A DNA stretch of 54,010 bases from an uncultured Collinsella sp. (lineage in GTDB: Bacteria; Actinomycetota; Coriobacteriia; Coriobacteriales; Coriobacteriaceae): assembly GCA_900552705.1 (NCBI GenBank), contig USAX01000003.1:1-54010 (forward strand), given 5' to 3'. Position numbers and translations under genes: made by a program. The notes below the pieces were generated by a model. The model ran no database searches, was not told the origin of the DNA, and saw only the letters and a program-made list of their open reading frames with translations. Shown here piece by piece: positions 16,365-25,163 of the stretch (the stretch's first letter is position 1; every line of letters begins with the position of its first letter).

Positions 16365-16404
16365 TTTGGTCAGCTTTTGGTTTGACCGCAAAAACCGGTT
16401 TTGG
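16365..16404 (+). promoter_or_regulatory. 11-nt spaced TTTGGT repeats upstream of comEA
   Basis: TTTGGTC at 16365 and TTTGGTT at 16376 are spaced 11 nt start to start, with a further TTTGGGG at 16400 and a weak TTTGTGC at 16353. The same heptamer in the same 11-nt phase occurs four times before recA. TTGACC (16382-16387) lies right after the second copy. No convincing -10 was found, so the promoter itself is not placed. The rest of 16291-16459 shows no gene. Confidence 0.5.
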
Positions 16405-16459
16405 GGCGTGGCTGTTGCGGAGCTCCTTTCCTGACACGATGGTGTTGGGAGGTTTTGCT

Positions 16460-17173
16460 ATGGCGCAGCGCGAACAACACGAACGAGTCAAAAAGATGGA
16501 CCGTTGGGCGGGCAAACTGCTCGGTCATAAGACAGTGGTGATGGCGATACTGGTCGTCATTGCGATGGCGAGTGGACTGGCAATGGCGAACCTTGGCGGC
16601 GGTGCCGGCGGTGTGTCGTTTGAGCGCACTGATGGTTCGGGCACGTTAGTGGAGCCGGGATCCGGCGATGCTTCGAGTGGAAAGACATCTGAAGGCTCTT
16701 CGCCTAAGGCGTCTGCCGCGGCAGAGGTCTATGTCGATGTTGATGGCGCCGTGGTGTCACCCGGTGTATATCGCCTCAAAGACGGGGCGCGGGTGGCTCA
16801 GGCGATTGATGCCGCCGGCGGGCTGGCGCCCGAAGCAGACGTTACGGGGCTTAATCGTGCATCCAAGGTCACTGATGGACAAAAAATTCACGTTCCAACG
16901 GTAGGGGAGCAGCAGGCGTCCATTGCGGAAGCCGGTGTTGATGGTGGGACTTCCGCATCGTCGGGCGTTAGTGGCGCAACAGGCCTAGTAAACATCAATA
17001 CGGCAAGCGCAGAAGAGCTGCAGACGCTTTCGGGCATCGGCCCCTCCATGGCCCAGTCGATTATCGATGAGCGGACAAAGAACGGTGCTTTCGCCTCGGT
17101 TGACGATCTGATGCGTGTGTCGGGAATCGGCGAGAAGAAGCTTGCCAAAATCAAAGATTGCATCTGCGTATGA
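16460..17173 (+). CDS. comEA: Competence protein ComEA (DNA receptor)
   Basis: ComEA is the membrane-anchored DNA-binding protein of natural transformation. From the ATG at 16460 (GGGAGG upstream) the protein has 237 residues. It has one N-terminal membrane anchor (TVVMAILVVIAMASGLAMA, about 27-45), a Ser/Gly-rich linker, an SLBB domain (VYVDVDGAVVSPGVYRL), a second low-complexity linker, and a C-terminal helix-hairpin-helix pair (LVNINTASAEELQTLSGIG through VSGIGEKKLAKIKD). Its stop overlaps the comEC start as ATGA, so the pair is co-translated. Transformation in this lineage is inferred from gene content only. Confidence 0.93.
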   Translation: MAQREQHERVKKMDRWAGKLLGHKTVVMAILVVIAMASGLAMANLGGGAGGVSFERTDGSGTLVEPGSGDASSGKTSEGSSPKASAAAEVYVDVDGAVVSPGVYRLKDGARVAQAIDAAGGLAPEADVTGLNRASKVTDGQKIHVPTVGEQQASIAEAGVDGGTSASSGVSGATGLVNINTASAEELQTLSGIGPSMAQSIIDERTKNGAFASVDDLMRVSGIGEKKLAKIKDCICV

Positions 17174-19473
17174 GCGCGACCGAGCGCGAGCACGTGATGC
17201 CTCCGCGACCCCTGATTCCGTGGACGATGGCCCTGTGTGCCGGCATGTGCGTGAGCTGCGCCTTGGTGCTCAGCATAGCCGCTGATGCGCTGCTGAGGGA
17301 GCGGGCGACGGCGGTCGGGCCGCTATGGGCCATTCCCGTTGCGGCAGCGGTTTTCGTTGTGCTGGCTCACTCTTGTGCGAGGCTTGCCCCTTTGAAGCGG
17401 TGGCTGTATGCCGCGTCCGTCGGTCTCATAGCGGGTGCGGTCGTTTCGGCGTGGTGGGCCGTGGGTGCGCTCAACGCCTCGAAGACGCTCGACGGTCGAG
17501 CGGCAAGCAGTCTCGAGTTTGTCGTGCAGGGTGACCCATCCATAAATGACGACGTGTATTCCTATACCTGCGAGGCACGCTCGGACGGTAAGAACTTGGC
17601 AACGGTTCGCCTATCGTGTGATCGTGAGCTCAAGGTCGGGGCGCACGTGCGTGTTATCGGTCGCGTTTCACGTTTTGAGAACGATGCATATGGACGATCG
17701 CGCGTGCTCCGAGGCGAGGTGCGCAAGGTTAAAGCCGTTCGGATTGTGTCGGTCGATGAGGGTTCTCCGAGGCCGCTGCATCGGCTGCGAAATGGGCTGC
17801 TTGCGTCCATCGCGCCTGCGACCGACCCGGCGCGTGCGCTCATAGCCGGTGTCGTCTGCGGTCGTTCGGCCGAGCTGCGCGCCCAGCCGGCGGGCGACTG
17901 GTTTTCGGTGACGGGAACGGCGCATCTTATCGCAGTCTCGGGCAGCCATTTGGCTATCGTGGGGTTTGTAATCGAGGGCGTATTGCAAAAGACTCGGTGC
18001 TCACGTGGTCTTCAGCGGGCGATATTGGCGATAACGCTTGTGGGCTACGCTGCCTTTACGGGCGCGTCTCCCTCGGCCGTGCGCGCGTGCTGCATGGTGT
18101 TCGTGACGCTTGTCGTAAACGGCGCGGGGCGTCGTCGGCACGGCCTTTCGGCACTCTTCGTAACCATGTCCATCTTTGTGCTACTGCGGCCGACGGTGCT
18201 GTTCGAGATGGGCTTTCAGCTTTCATGCGCCAGCGTCTTAGCCATTCTGTGCTTTTGTCCCTATGCGACCTACGCGTTGGGTGAGCTAGGTGTGCCATCG
18301 GGCGTTGCCAGCGTGCTTTCCGTCACGCTGTGCTCGCAACTGGCGACACTTCCCATTGCCATTCCTGCCTTCGGTACATTCTCGCTCATTGCTCCGTTTG
18401 CAAATGCGGTCATCGGTCCGGTGGTGAGCGTTCTGCTCGCTGTGTCGATCGCGCTGGCTCCCTTTTCGCTCGTGGGACCGTTGCGGACTTGGGCGCTCGT
18501 TGTGCCCATGATTGCCGCCCGTTGCGCGCTGTTCTTCGAGCAGCTGTTTGCCGCCGTGCCGGGTGCATACGTGAGCGTGCCGCCCGATAGCATGTGGATT
18601 TACCTAGTGCCGTGTTTTCTGGCGGTTCTGCTGGTCTGGTGGCCGCGTCCCCGTGCACGTCCTATGGCGGTGGGGCTTGCATGCCTGATGCTCTTGGCTG
18701 CGATTCCGTACGTCTATTGGGATCGATTCGCTCCGCCTTCGGTGACGGTGCTCGATGTGGGCCAGGCCGATGCGATTCTTATCCGCCAAGGCGGCGCAGT
18801 AGCTCTCGTCGACTGCGGGCTCGACGAGCGTGTGGTTGCGGCGTTGGTTCGCAATAACGTGCACCATATCGATGCCGTCTTTGTGACGCATTGGGATGAG
18901 GACCACTGGGGTGGTTTGCCTGCCGTGCTCGAACAGTTTTCGGTCGGAACGATTGCCGTGGCGGCGGATGCGCTGGAGGATGCTCCTGCCGAGGTATTGA
19001 ACCGACCTGGCGTGGAGTATCGGCAGGTGCGCCGTGGGGATACGGTCGACATCGGCTCATTTTGCGCTCGCGTGATGTGGCCATTCGAGTTCGTGGATGG
19101 CGAGGGAAATGAGGACTCGCTTGTCCTTCTGCTCTCTTATGTTCAGGAAGGCAAGGGCCTGCGAATACTTCTCACCGGTGATGCCGAGCTCGACCAAGAG
19201 CGGGAATTCGTGCAGGAGGTGGGGGATATCGATGTCCTTAAACTTGGGCATCACGGCTCCAAGGTTTCAGTCGATGGCGAGTTGCTGGACGTCCTGAAGC
19301 CCGAGCTTTCCCTCGCAAGCGCCGGTGAGGGGAATCGATACGGCCATCCGTCCGATGCCTGCATCGATGCCGTTAAGGAAGCGGGTGGTGTGTTCGCGTG
19401 TACCATCGAACACGGCGACATTACCGTCACACCGACTGCGAATGGCTTTGCGATGCGATGCCAGCTACCGTGA
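17170..19473 (+). CDS. comEC: ComEC/Rec2-family DNA uptake channel
   Basis: ComEC is the inner-membrane channel for single-stranded DNA uptake. The ATG at 17170 overlaps the comEA stop and gives 767 residues. There are N-terminal membrane helices and an extracellular OB-like part. A central Competence domain with many helices includes the ISGSH-like VSGSHLAIVG and GASPSAVRACCM motifs. A C-terminal metallo-beta-lactamase domain carries LDVGQADAILI, THWDEDHWGG and LKLGHHGS. Presence of the metal-ligand motifs suggests the C-terminal domain is an active nuclease. Length and domain order are complete. Confidence 0.94.
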   Translation: MSATEREHVMPPRPLIPWTMALCAGMCVSCALVLSIAADALLRERATAVGPLWAIPVAAAVFVVLAHSCARLAPLKRWLYAASVGLIAGAVVSAWWAVGALNASKTLDGRAASSLEFVVQGDPSINDDVYSYTCEARSDGKNLATVRLSCDRELKVGAHVRVIGRVSRFENDAYGRSRVLRGEVRKVKAVRIVSVDEGSPRPLHRLRNGLLASIAPATDPARALIAGVVCGRSAELRAQPAGDWFSVTGTAHLIAVSGSHLAIVGFVIEGVLQKTRCSRGLQRAILAITLVGYAAFTGASPSAVRACCMVFVTLVVNGAGRRRHGLSALFVTMSIFVLLRPTVLFEMGFQLSCASVLAILCFCPYATYALGELGVPSGVASVLSVTLCSQLATLPIAIPAFGTFSLIAPFANAVIGPVVSVLLAVSIALAPFSLVGPLRTWALVVPMIAARCALFFEQLFAAVPGAYVSVPPDSMWIYLVPCFLAVLLVWWPRPRARPMAVGLACLMLLAAIPYVYWDRFAPPSVTVLDVGQADAILIRQGGAVALVDCGLDERVVAALVRNNVHHIDAVFVTHWDEDHWGGLPAVLEQFSVGTIAVAADALEDAPAEVLNRPGVEYRQVRRGDTVDIGSFCARVMWPFEFVDGEGNEDSLVLLLSYVQEGKGLRILLTGDAELDQEREFVQEVGDIDVLKLGHHGSKVSVDGELLDVLKPELSLASAGEGNRYGHPSDACIDAVKEAGGVFACTIEHGDITVTPTANGFAMRCQLP

Positions 19474-19481
19474 CGACGTCG

Positions 19482-19511
19482 TTGGCGTGTGGTGGGCCCC
19501 TGGGCTAGAAT
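19482..19511 (+). promoter_or_regulatory. Putative promoter of holA
   Basis: TTGGCG (19482-19487) and TAGAAT (19506-19511) are separated by 18 bases, about 40 bases before the chosen holA start. A similar TAGAAT lies before the gene at 25164 (25116-25121). Confidence 0.45.
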
Positions 19512-19551
19512 GGCACGGAACGAATACGAAGGCCTGCGGGAGGGGAGCGCA

Positions 19552-20514
19552 ATGTCCGAAACCGGTTTGCTGCCGGCATATCTGATCGTCGGTACCGACG
19601 GAGTTAAGCGCGACCACGCCGTCTCGCGTATGAAAGCGCGTCTGGAAAAATCGGGTATGGTCGAGTTCAACCTCGACGAGCGAGACATGACCAAGGACCC
19701 CGATATCGAGTCCATTATCGGATCGCTTAACACCTTTCCGATGGGCAGCGAGTTTCGTCTGGTAATCCTCGATGGCTGCTCAAAGCTCGCCAAGGCGGTC
19801 TCGGAGCCGCTCGTTGGGTATCTGACGAGTCCCAGCCCAACAACGGTCTGCCTCATCATCGCTGACTCACTTGCCAAGAATACGCGCCTGTATAAGGCAA
19901 TCGCCAAGATCGACAAGAAGGCTATCGTCGATTGCTCGGGTACCAAGCGCTGGGAACTGCCGCGCCGTGTTCAGCAGATGGCGACGCAGCGCGGTAAGTC
20001 GATTTCGACGGCGGCCGCCGAGGAGCTCGTCTCGCGTTCGGGCGAAAACACGCGCATGCTCGATAACGACTTGGCTAAGCTTGCCCAGATGGTCGAGGCG
20101 CCCCAGATTGAACTTGCCGATGTTGAGCGCTGGATTGTACGTACGGCCGAGGTCCAACCCTGGGACTTCCTCAACGCCGTCTCGGCTCGCGATATGCGGC
20201 GTTCGCTTGAGCTCTTTAAGCTCCTGCCCTCCAAGAGCTACGTGTGGACTTACACATTGCTGTGCGGTCGCATCCGTGAGCTGATCGTCGCCAAGGCGCT
20301 TGATGCGCGCGGACAGGGTCGCGAGCTGGCCGCAACGCTCAAGCTCCAGTCCTGGCAGGTCAAGAATCACCTTACCTGGGCGCGTCGTTTTTCGATGACC
20401 GAGCTCGTCGCAGCGCTCGAGGGTGCCGTTGATGTGGAGCTCGCGCTCAAGGGTTCGGCCGATTCTCAGACGGCGCTTTTGCTCTGGATTACGAACATCT
20501 TGAGAAAATCGTGA
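19552..20514 (+). CDS. holA: DNA polymerase III subunit delta
   Basis: HolA is the clamp-loader wrench that opens the beta clamp. From the ATG at 19552 the product has 320 residues. The start is chosen because GGGAGGGGAG lies just upstream, while the upstream in-frame codons overlap the promoter. The family pattern is seen: an N-terminal AAA-like domain without Walker A (YLIVGTDGVKRDHAV, FPMGSEFRLVILDG), a helical lid, and the C-terminal collar domain (LLSKSYVWTYTLLCGRIREL-like region, then LKLQSWQVKNHLTWARRF). Placement after comEC and before rpsT is the usual bacterial order. Confidence 0.93.
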   Translation: MSETGLLPAYLIVGTDGVKRDHAVSRMKARLEKSGMVEFNLDERDMTKDPDIESIIGSLNTFPMGSEFRLVILDGCSKLAKAVSEPLVGYLTSPSPTTVCLIIADSLAKNTRLYKAIAKIDKKAIVDCSGTKRWELPRRVQQMATQRGKSISTAAAEELVSRSGENTRMLDNDLAKLAQMVEAPQIELADVERWIVRTAEVQPWDFLNAVSARDMRRSLELFKLLPSKSYVWTYTLLCGRIRELIVAKALDARGQGRELAATLKLQSWQVKNHLTWARRFSMTELVAALEGAVDVELALKGSADSQTALLLWITNILRKS

Positions 20515-20563
20515 TGATACCTGCCTATTTGACAAATTCGTTCTATCCCTTTGAGAGGGAGCG

Positions 20564-20625
20564 TGCTATAGTAGGCGCTTGCATGACCTCACCGTGTCTC
20601 AGAGGTGTCATACATTTTTTGCAAG
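20564..20625 (+). promoter_or_regulatory. rpsT extended -10 and structured 5' leader
   Basis: TGCTATAGT (20564-20572) is an extended -10 identical to the one before rpmB. The predicted transcript would begin about 20579 with a stem: CTTGCA (20578-20583) pairs with TGCAAG (20620-20625), and inside it TGACCTC (20584-20590) pairs with GAGGTGTCA (20602-20610, one bulge). Such a leader is a candidate for S20 autoregulation. Confidence 0.5.
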
Positions 20626-20647
20626 GAACTCGAAAGGAACTCCAGAA

Positions 20648-20914
20648 GTGGCAAACATCAAGTCTCAGAAGAAGCGTATCCGCACCAATGAGGCAGCTCG
20701 CATGCGTAACAAGGCTGTCAAGTCCGAGCTCAAGACGCTGACCAAGCACGTCCAGTCCGCCGTCGCCGAGGGCGACGCCGAGAAGGCCCAGGCTGCCCTC
20801 AAGACCGTCACGAAGCGTCTCGACATGGCTGCCGCCAAGCATGTTATCCACAAGAACCAGGCTTCCAACCGCAAGTCCGGTCTTGCCAAGCTCGTGAACA
20901 GCATCAACGCCTAA
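20648..20914 (+). CDS. rpsT: 30S ribosomal protein S20
   Basis: S20 binds 16S rRNA early in small-subunit assembly. The 88-residue protein starts ANIKSQKKRIRTNEAARMRN after a GTG initiator (20648) and ends KSGLAKLVNSINA. The GTG is chosen because the mature S20 sequence starts exactly there and an AAAGGAACT site precedes it. Longer upstream readings run into the leader hairpin. It is monocistronic with a strong terminator. A non-AUG start for S20 is common and linked to low initiation and autoregulation in enterobacteria. Confidence 0.95.
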   Translation: MANIKSQKKRIRTNEAARMRNKAVKSELKTLTKHVQSAVAEGDAEKAQAALKTVTKRLDMAAAKHVIHKNQASNRKSGLAKLVNSINA

Positions 20915-20950
20915 GTTGTAAATTTCACACCACACAGATTACGCGCATAA

Positions 20951-20986
20951 ATGGAGCCTGTTTTATGGAACAGGCTCCATTTTTTG
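20951..20986 (+). terminator. Rho-independent terminator after rpsT
   Basis: ATGGAGCCTGTT (20951-20962) pairs perfectly with AACAGGCTCCAT (20969-20980), loop TTATGG, then TTTTTG. It separates rpsT from lepA. Confidence 0.92.
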
Positions 20987-20997
20987 TACCGCTCGGG

Positions 20998-21003
20998 TAA
21001 GAT
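20998..21003 (+). promoter_or_regulatory. Putative -10 box just before lepA
   Basis: TAAGAT lies seven bases before the lepA ATG with no Shine-Dalgarno sequence between, as for leaderless transcription. No clear -35 box is seen. Confidence 0.4.
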
Positions 21004-21010
21004 AGTCCGC

Positions 21011-22822
21011 ATGAATACTTCAATTGACATTTCCCACATCCGCAACTTCTCGATCGTTGCGCACATCGACCATGGCAAGTCCACGATCAGTGACCGCATC
21101 CTCGAGCTCACCCATACCGTCGACGAACGCGACATGGAGTCGCAGCTGCTCGACACCATGGATATCGAGCGCGAGCGCGGCATTACGATCAAGTCCAATG
21201 CCGTCCGCGTTTCCTATGACGCCGACGATGGTGAGACGTATCAGTTCAATCTGATCGATACGCCGGGCCACGTGGACTTTACCTATGAGGTCTCGCGCTC
21301 GCTGGCAGCCTGTGAGGGCGCGGTACTCGTTGTCGACGCCACGCAGGGCGTCGAGGCGCAGACCGTCTCCAACGCGACGCTCGCCATGAACGCCAATCTG
21401 GACATTGTGCCGGCCATCAACAAGATCGACCTGCCCTCGGCGCACCCCGACGAGGTTAAGACCGAGATCGAAGACGATCTGGCCATTCCCGCAGACGATG
21501 CCGTGTGCGTGTCGGGCAAGACCGGTGAGGGCATCCACGATCTGCTGGAGTCCATCGTCTTTTTGATCTCGCCTCCCAAGGGCGATGCAAATGCCCCTCT
21601 CAAGGCACTTATTCTGGATTCGTACTTCGATGAGTACCGCGGCGTCGTCGCCACGGTGCGCGTCTTTGATGGTTCCATCAAAAAGGGCGATACCCTGCGC
21701 ATGATGCAGGCCAAGGGCGACTTTTTGGTCGACGGCGTGGGCGTCAAGCGTCCTGCCGAGACCCCGGTCGACGCGCTGACGGTCGGCGAGGTCGGATATG
21801 TGGTCACGGGCTTGAAGGATCCCGAGGCCGTTCGCGTGGGCGATACCCTTACGTGGGCTTCCAACCCCTGTCCCGAGCCTCTGCCGGGCTACCGCGAGGC
21901 CAAGCCCATGGTCTACACGGGCCTGTTCCCGATCGACAACAAGGACTACGAGAACCTGCGCGACGCGCTCGATAAGCTGCACGTCAACGATCCGTCGTTG
22001 GTGTGGGAGCCCGAGACGTCGGTGGCGCTCGGTTTCGGCTTCCGCGTGGGCTTCCTGGGCCTGCTGCATATGGAAGTCGTCAAGGAACGCCTGGAGCGCG
22101 AGTTCAACCTGGACCTCATTGCCACGAGTCCCTCGGTCGACTATCACGTCTACAAGACCGACGGCGAAATGATTGATGTCCGCAGTCCGCAGGACCTTCC
22201 CGAGGCCACGCGCATCGAACGTATCGAGGAACCCTACCTCAAGGCAAAGATCATCTGTCCGCCTGAGTACACGGGTGCCGTCATGCAGCTCGCCATCGAG
22301 CACCGCGGCGTCACAACCGACATGATCCACCTGACGAGCAAATCGGTCGAGATGCGCTTCGATATGCCGCTCGCCGAGCTCATCTTGGACTTCTTTGACC
22401 AGCTCAAGAGCCGTACCAAGGGCTATGCTTCGCTCGATTACGAGTTCAACGAGTATCGTCCCTCCGAGCTCGTCAAGCTCGACATCCTGCTTTCGGGCGA
22501 CGAGGTGGACGCGCTGTCGTTTATCGTCCATAAGGACAAGGCATATGGCCTGGCCCGTGGCCTGTGCGACAAGCTCAAGGAGATCATCCCGCGTCAGCTG
22601 TTCGAGGTGCCCATCCAGGGTGCTATCGGCAACAAGATCATCGCCCGTTCCACCGTCAAGGCGCGTCGCAAGGACGTTCTTGCCAAGTGCTACGGCGGCG
22701 ATATCTCGCGTAAGCGCAAGCTGCTCGAGAAGCAGAAAGAGGGCAAGAAGCGTATGAAGGCCATCGGATCGGTCGAGGTCCCGCAGGAGGCCTTTATGGC
22801 GATCCTCAAGGTGGACGAGTAG
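21011..22822 (+). CDS. lepA: Translation elongation factor 4 (LepA)
   Basis: LepA is a ribosome-binding GTPase that acts in back-translocation or initiation/assembly. From the ATG at 21011 it has 603 residues, the family norm. The G domain has AHIDHGKST, DTPGHVDFTYEVSRS and NKIDLPSA. Domains II, III and V follow, and the LepA-specific C-terminal domain ends in KAKCYGGDISRKRKLLEKQK-type sequence, here GGDISRKRKLLEKQKEGKK. The upstream in-frame ATG at 20951 lies within the rpsT terminator and is rejected. No ribosome site is seen before 21011, so translation may be leaderless. Confidence 0.96.
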   Translation: MNTSIDISHIRNFSIVAHIDHGKSTISDRILELTHTVDERDMESQLLDTMDIERERGITIKSNAVRVSYDADDGETYQFNLIDTPGHVDFTYEVSRSLAACEGAVLVVDATQGVEAQTVSNATLAMNANLDIVPAINKIDLPSAHPDEVKTEIEDDLAIPADDAVCVSGKTGEGIHDLLESIVFLISPPKGDANAPLKALILDSYFDEYRGVVATVRVFDGSIKKGDTLRMMQAKGDFLVDGVGVKRPAETPVDALTVGEVGYVVTGLKDPEAVRVGDTLTWASNPCPEPLPGYREAKPMVYTGLFPIDNKDYENLRDALDKLHVNDPSLVWEPETSVALGFGFRVGFLGLLHMEVVKERLEREFNLDLIATSPSVDYHVYKTDGEMIDVRSPQDLPEATRIERIEEPYLKAKIICPPEYTGAVMQLAIEHRGVTTDMIHLTSKSVEMRFDMPLAELILDFFDQLKSRTKGYASLDYEFNEYRPSELVKLDILLSGDEVDALSFIVHKDKAYGLARGLCDKLKEIIPRQLFEVPIQGAIGNKIIARSTVKARRKDVLAKCYGGDISRKRKLLEKQKEGKKRMKAIGSVEVPQEAFMAILKVDE

Positions 22823-22826
22823 GTCT

Positions 22827-23870
22827 ATGGCTCTTTCCGAATATAGTCTGCGGCTGCTGGGCGCCTATGCCGAGCAGCCGTTCCTTATGGCTCCCATGGC
22901 GGGCGTGACCGACCCTGCCTATCGCATCATGTGTCGCCGCCGCGGTGCCAACCTTGCCTACAGCGAGATGGTGAGCGTGGCAGGCCTTGCCTATGCCAGT
23001 AATAAGACGTGGCGCCTGGTGCTACCGGCCGACGAGGAGCAGCAGATTTGCGTGCAGCTCTTTGGCTCCAAGCCCGATCAGTTTGCGAGCGCCGTCGCCG
23101 CCGTCGAGGAGCGCGTTGGCGATCGCCTGTCGCTCATCGATATCAATATGGCATGTCCCGCCCGCAAGGTCGTTACCAAGGGCGAGGGTTCGGCGCTCAT
23201 GCGCACGCCCGACCTGGCCGAGAAGATCGTCGAGGCCACGGTGGGCGCGGCGCACGTGCCCGTGACCGTCAAGATTCGCAAGGGCTTTTATGCCGAGGAC
23301 CGCAATGCCGCGACATTTGCCCAGATGCTTGAGGGCGCAGGGGCTGCCGCAGTCGCCGTGCATGGTCGTTGCGCCACGCAGCTCTACACGGGCCAGGCCG
23401 ATTGGTCGGTCGTCGATGAGGTTGCCGACGCTGTCGAGATTCCCGTGATTGGTTCGGGCGATGTGTTCTCGGCCGAGGACGCTGCTGAGCATCTGCACGG
23501 CTCGGGTGCCAGCGCGGTGTTTATCGCGCGCGGCATCTACGGCAATCCGTGGGTGTGCGGCGATGCTCGCGCCCTTGCGCTCGATGGCATGCCGGTTCCT
23601 TCTCGCTCCTCGGTCGAGCGCTTGGACGCTCTGCGTGAGCACCTAACGCTGACGCATGAGCTCTTGCCTCTCATGTCGCGCGCCCGCACGTACGCAAGCT
23701 GGTACTTAAAAGGCATGCCCCATGCCGCCGCCTGGCGCGCTCAGGTGGTGCGTTGCTCTACGTACGAGGAGTTCATGTCGCTGGTCGATGATATCGAGCG
23801 CGATGTGGTGGCCTGCGAGGCCGCGCTTGCCGCCGGTGAGTCGGTGCCCGCTCATCCGCTGGAGGCTTAA
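22827..23870 (+). CDS. dusB: tRNA-dihydrouridine synthase
   Basis: Dus enzymes reduce uridines in the tRNA D-loop with FMN and NADPH. The 347-residue protein starts with the TIM-barrel signature LMAPMAGVTDPAYRIMCRR, has DINMACPARKV, the catalytic Cys being in that region (MACP), VTVKIRKG, VHGRCATQLYTG and IGSGDVFSAEDA. It is of the DusB-like type found in Gram-positives; exact target position is not deducible. It starts four bases after lepA and precedes hemW by two bases, so the three form an operon. Confidence 0.92.
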   Translation: MALSEYSLRLLGAYAEQPFLMAPMAGVTDPAYRIMCRRRGANLAYSEMVSVAGLAYASNKTWRLVLPADEEQQICVQLFGSKPDQFASAVAAVEERVGDRLSLIDINMACPARKVVTKGEGSALMRTPDLAEKIVEATVGAAHVPVTVKIRKGFYAEDRNAATFAQMLEGAGAAAVAVHGRCATQLYTGQADWSVVDEVADAVEIPVIGSGDVFSAEDAAEHLHGSGASAVFIARGIYGNPWVCGDARALALDGMPVPSRSSVERLDALREHLTLTHELLPLMSRARTYASWYLKGMPHAAAWRAQVVRCSTYEEFMSLVDDIERDVVACEAALAAGESVPAHPLEA

Positions 23871-23872
23871 GG

Positions 23873-25105
23873 GTGGCCGTTACCGCGCTGTACGTGCACG
23901 TGCCGTTTTGCGCTCAAAAATGCCGCTATTGCGACTTTGACTCGCGCAGCTTTGCTCTGTGTGATTTGGATGCTGCGCTCGATTCCTATTTTGAGCAGCT
24001 GTATGCGCGCCTCGATTCCTTTGGCGACGCCGGGGCGCTTGCGCAGGTCCGCACGGTCTATATTGGCGGCGGCACGCCCTCACTGGCTGGGGAGCGCCTG
24101 GTGAAACTTGCCCGTCGTATCTCCATGTGGTGCAAGCCCGTTGAATTTACTTGCGAAGCCAATCCTGAGTCGCTGACCGTCGAGCTCGCCACCGCGCTTG
24201 CCGAGGCGGGTGTCACGCGCATCTCTCTGGGCGTGCAAACCCTCGACAATACCGAGCTGGCTGCTATTGGCCGCATTCACGATGCTAATCGGGCACTTGC
24301 GGCTATCGCGACGGTGAAGGAAGTTGGCCTCGATGTGTCGTGCGACCTGATGTGCGGCCTTCCCGGGCAGACGGCCGCAAGCTGGCGGAGCACGCTCGAT
24401 GGCGTGCTGGCGGCGGCGCCGCATCATGTGTCGATCTACCCGCTCACGCTTGAGGAGGGGACGCCCCTTTATCGCATGGCGTGCCGTGACGAGTCGCTCG
24501 AGCCCGATGAGGATTATCAGGCTTCGTGCATGGACGCGGCGCGTGAGCGCCTGGGTGCGGCCGGCTATCATCCGTATGAGGTGGCGAGCTACGCGCTCGA
24601 CGGCCATGAGTGCGCCCATAACATTGCCTACTGGACCGGACAGGGCTACCTGGGCCTGGGTCGTTCTGCCGCGGGCATGCTCGACGACGAGGATTTCGAC
24701 CGTCTTGCAGGTTTGTTCCCCGGCGTGTCTGCTCGAGGCGACGCGTACCGTGTGCGTTTGGTTCAGCGCGACGATGACGCGACGTCGTTTGAGGCCGAAT
24801 ACCTGTCGCAGCGAGAGGCTGCGGCCGAAGACCTGATGCTCGCTTGTCGCATGACGCGCGGTATTGCGTCCGACCTGTTGGTTCGCGCGGCTCGTGTCAT
24901 CCCGGCCGATGAGCTGACAGCCGCTTGTGATCGCGCGCTCGAATTGGGTCTTGCCACTTGGGTGCCCGAGACGCTCGGGGTCCATGAGGGACCCTTTACT
25001 TCGGCAGATGTCGTCGCGGGCCATGTTCGAGCTCGTTTAGCACCGACACACCTGGGCTGGCTCGATGGAAATGTTCTGTTCGAGCTGTTTTGGGATCTAG
25101 CTTAG
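23873..25105 (+). CDS. hemW: HemW-like radical SAM protein
   Basis: HemW proteins are heme-binding radical SAM enzymes often misnamed as oxygen-independent coproporphyrinogen oxidase. The 410-residue product has the [4Fe-4S] motif C-x3-C-x2-C in VPFCAQKCRYCDF, the GGGTPS motif, ISLGVQTLD, and the C-terminal HemN_C-type domain. The residue four before the first Cys is Val-Pro-Phe rather than a second Cys, which fits HemW rather than true HemN. The start is a GTG at 23873. No heme genes lie nearby, so true heme synthesis is not implied. Confidence 0.9.
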   Translation: MAVTALYVHVPFCAQKCRYCDFDSRSFALCDLDAALDSYFEQLYARLDSFGDAGALAQVRTVYIGGGTPSLAGERLVKLARRISMWCKPVEFTCEANPESLTVELATALAEAGVTRISLGVQTLDNTELAAIGRIHDANRALAAIATVKEVGLDVSCDLMCGLPGQTAASWRSTLDGVLAAAPHHVSIYPLTLEEGTPLYRMACRDESLEPDEDYQASCMDAARERLGAAGYHPYEVASYALDGHECAHNIAYWTGQGYLGLGRSAAGMLDDEDFDRLAGLFPGVSARGDAYRVRLVQRDDDATSFEAEYLSQREAAAEDLMLACRMTRGIASDLLVRAARVIPADELTAACDRALELGLATWVPETLGVHEGPFTSADVVAGHVRARLAPTHLGWLDGNVLFELFWDLA

Positions 25106-25163
25106 GCCGCTCGGGTAGAATTACCGGAATATATACGCTGCTGTGAGCAGGAGGTTGCCGCGC

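Noticed and set aside
23873..25105. Oxygen-independent coproporphyrinogen III dehydrogenase (HemN)
   Set aside because: The Cys motif and size fit HemW, and no heme synthesis genes are in the neighbourhood.
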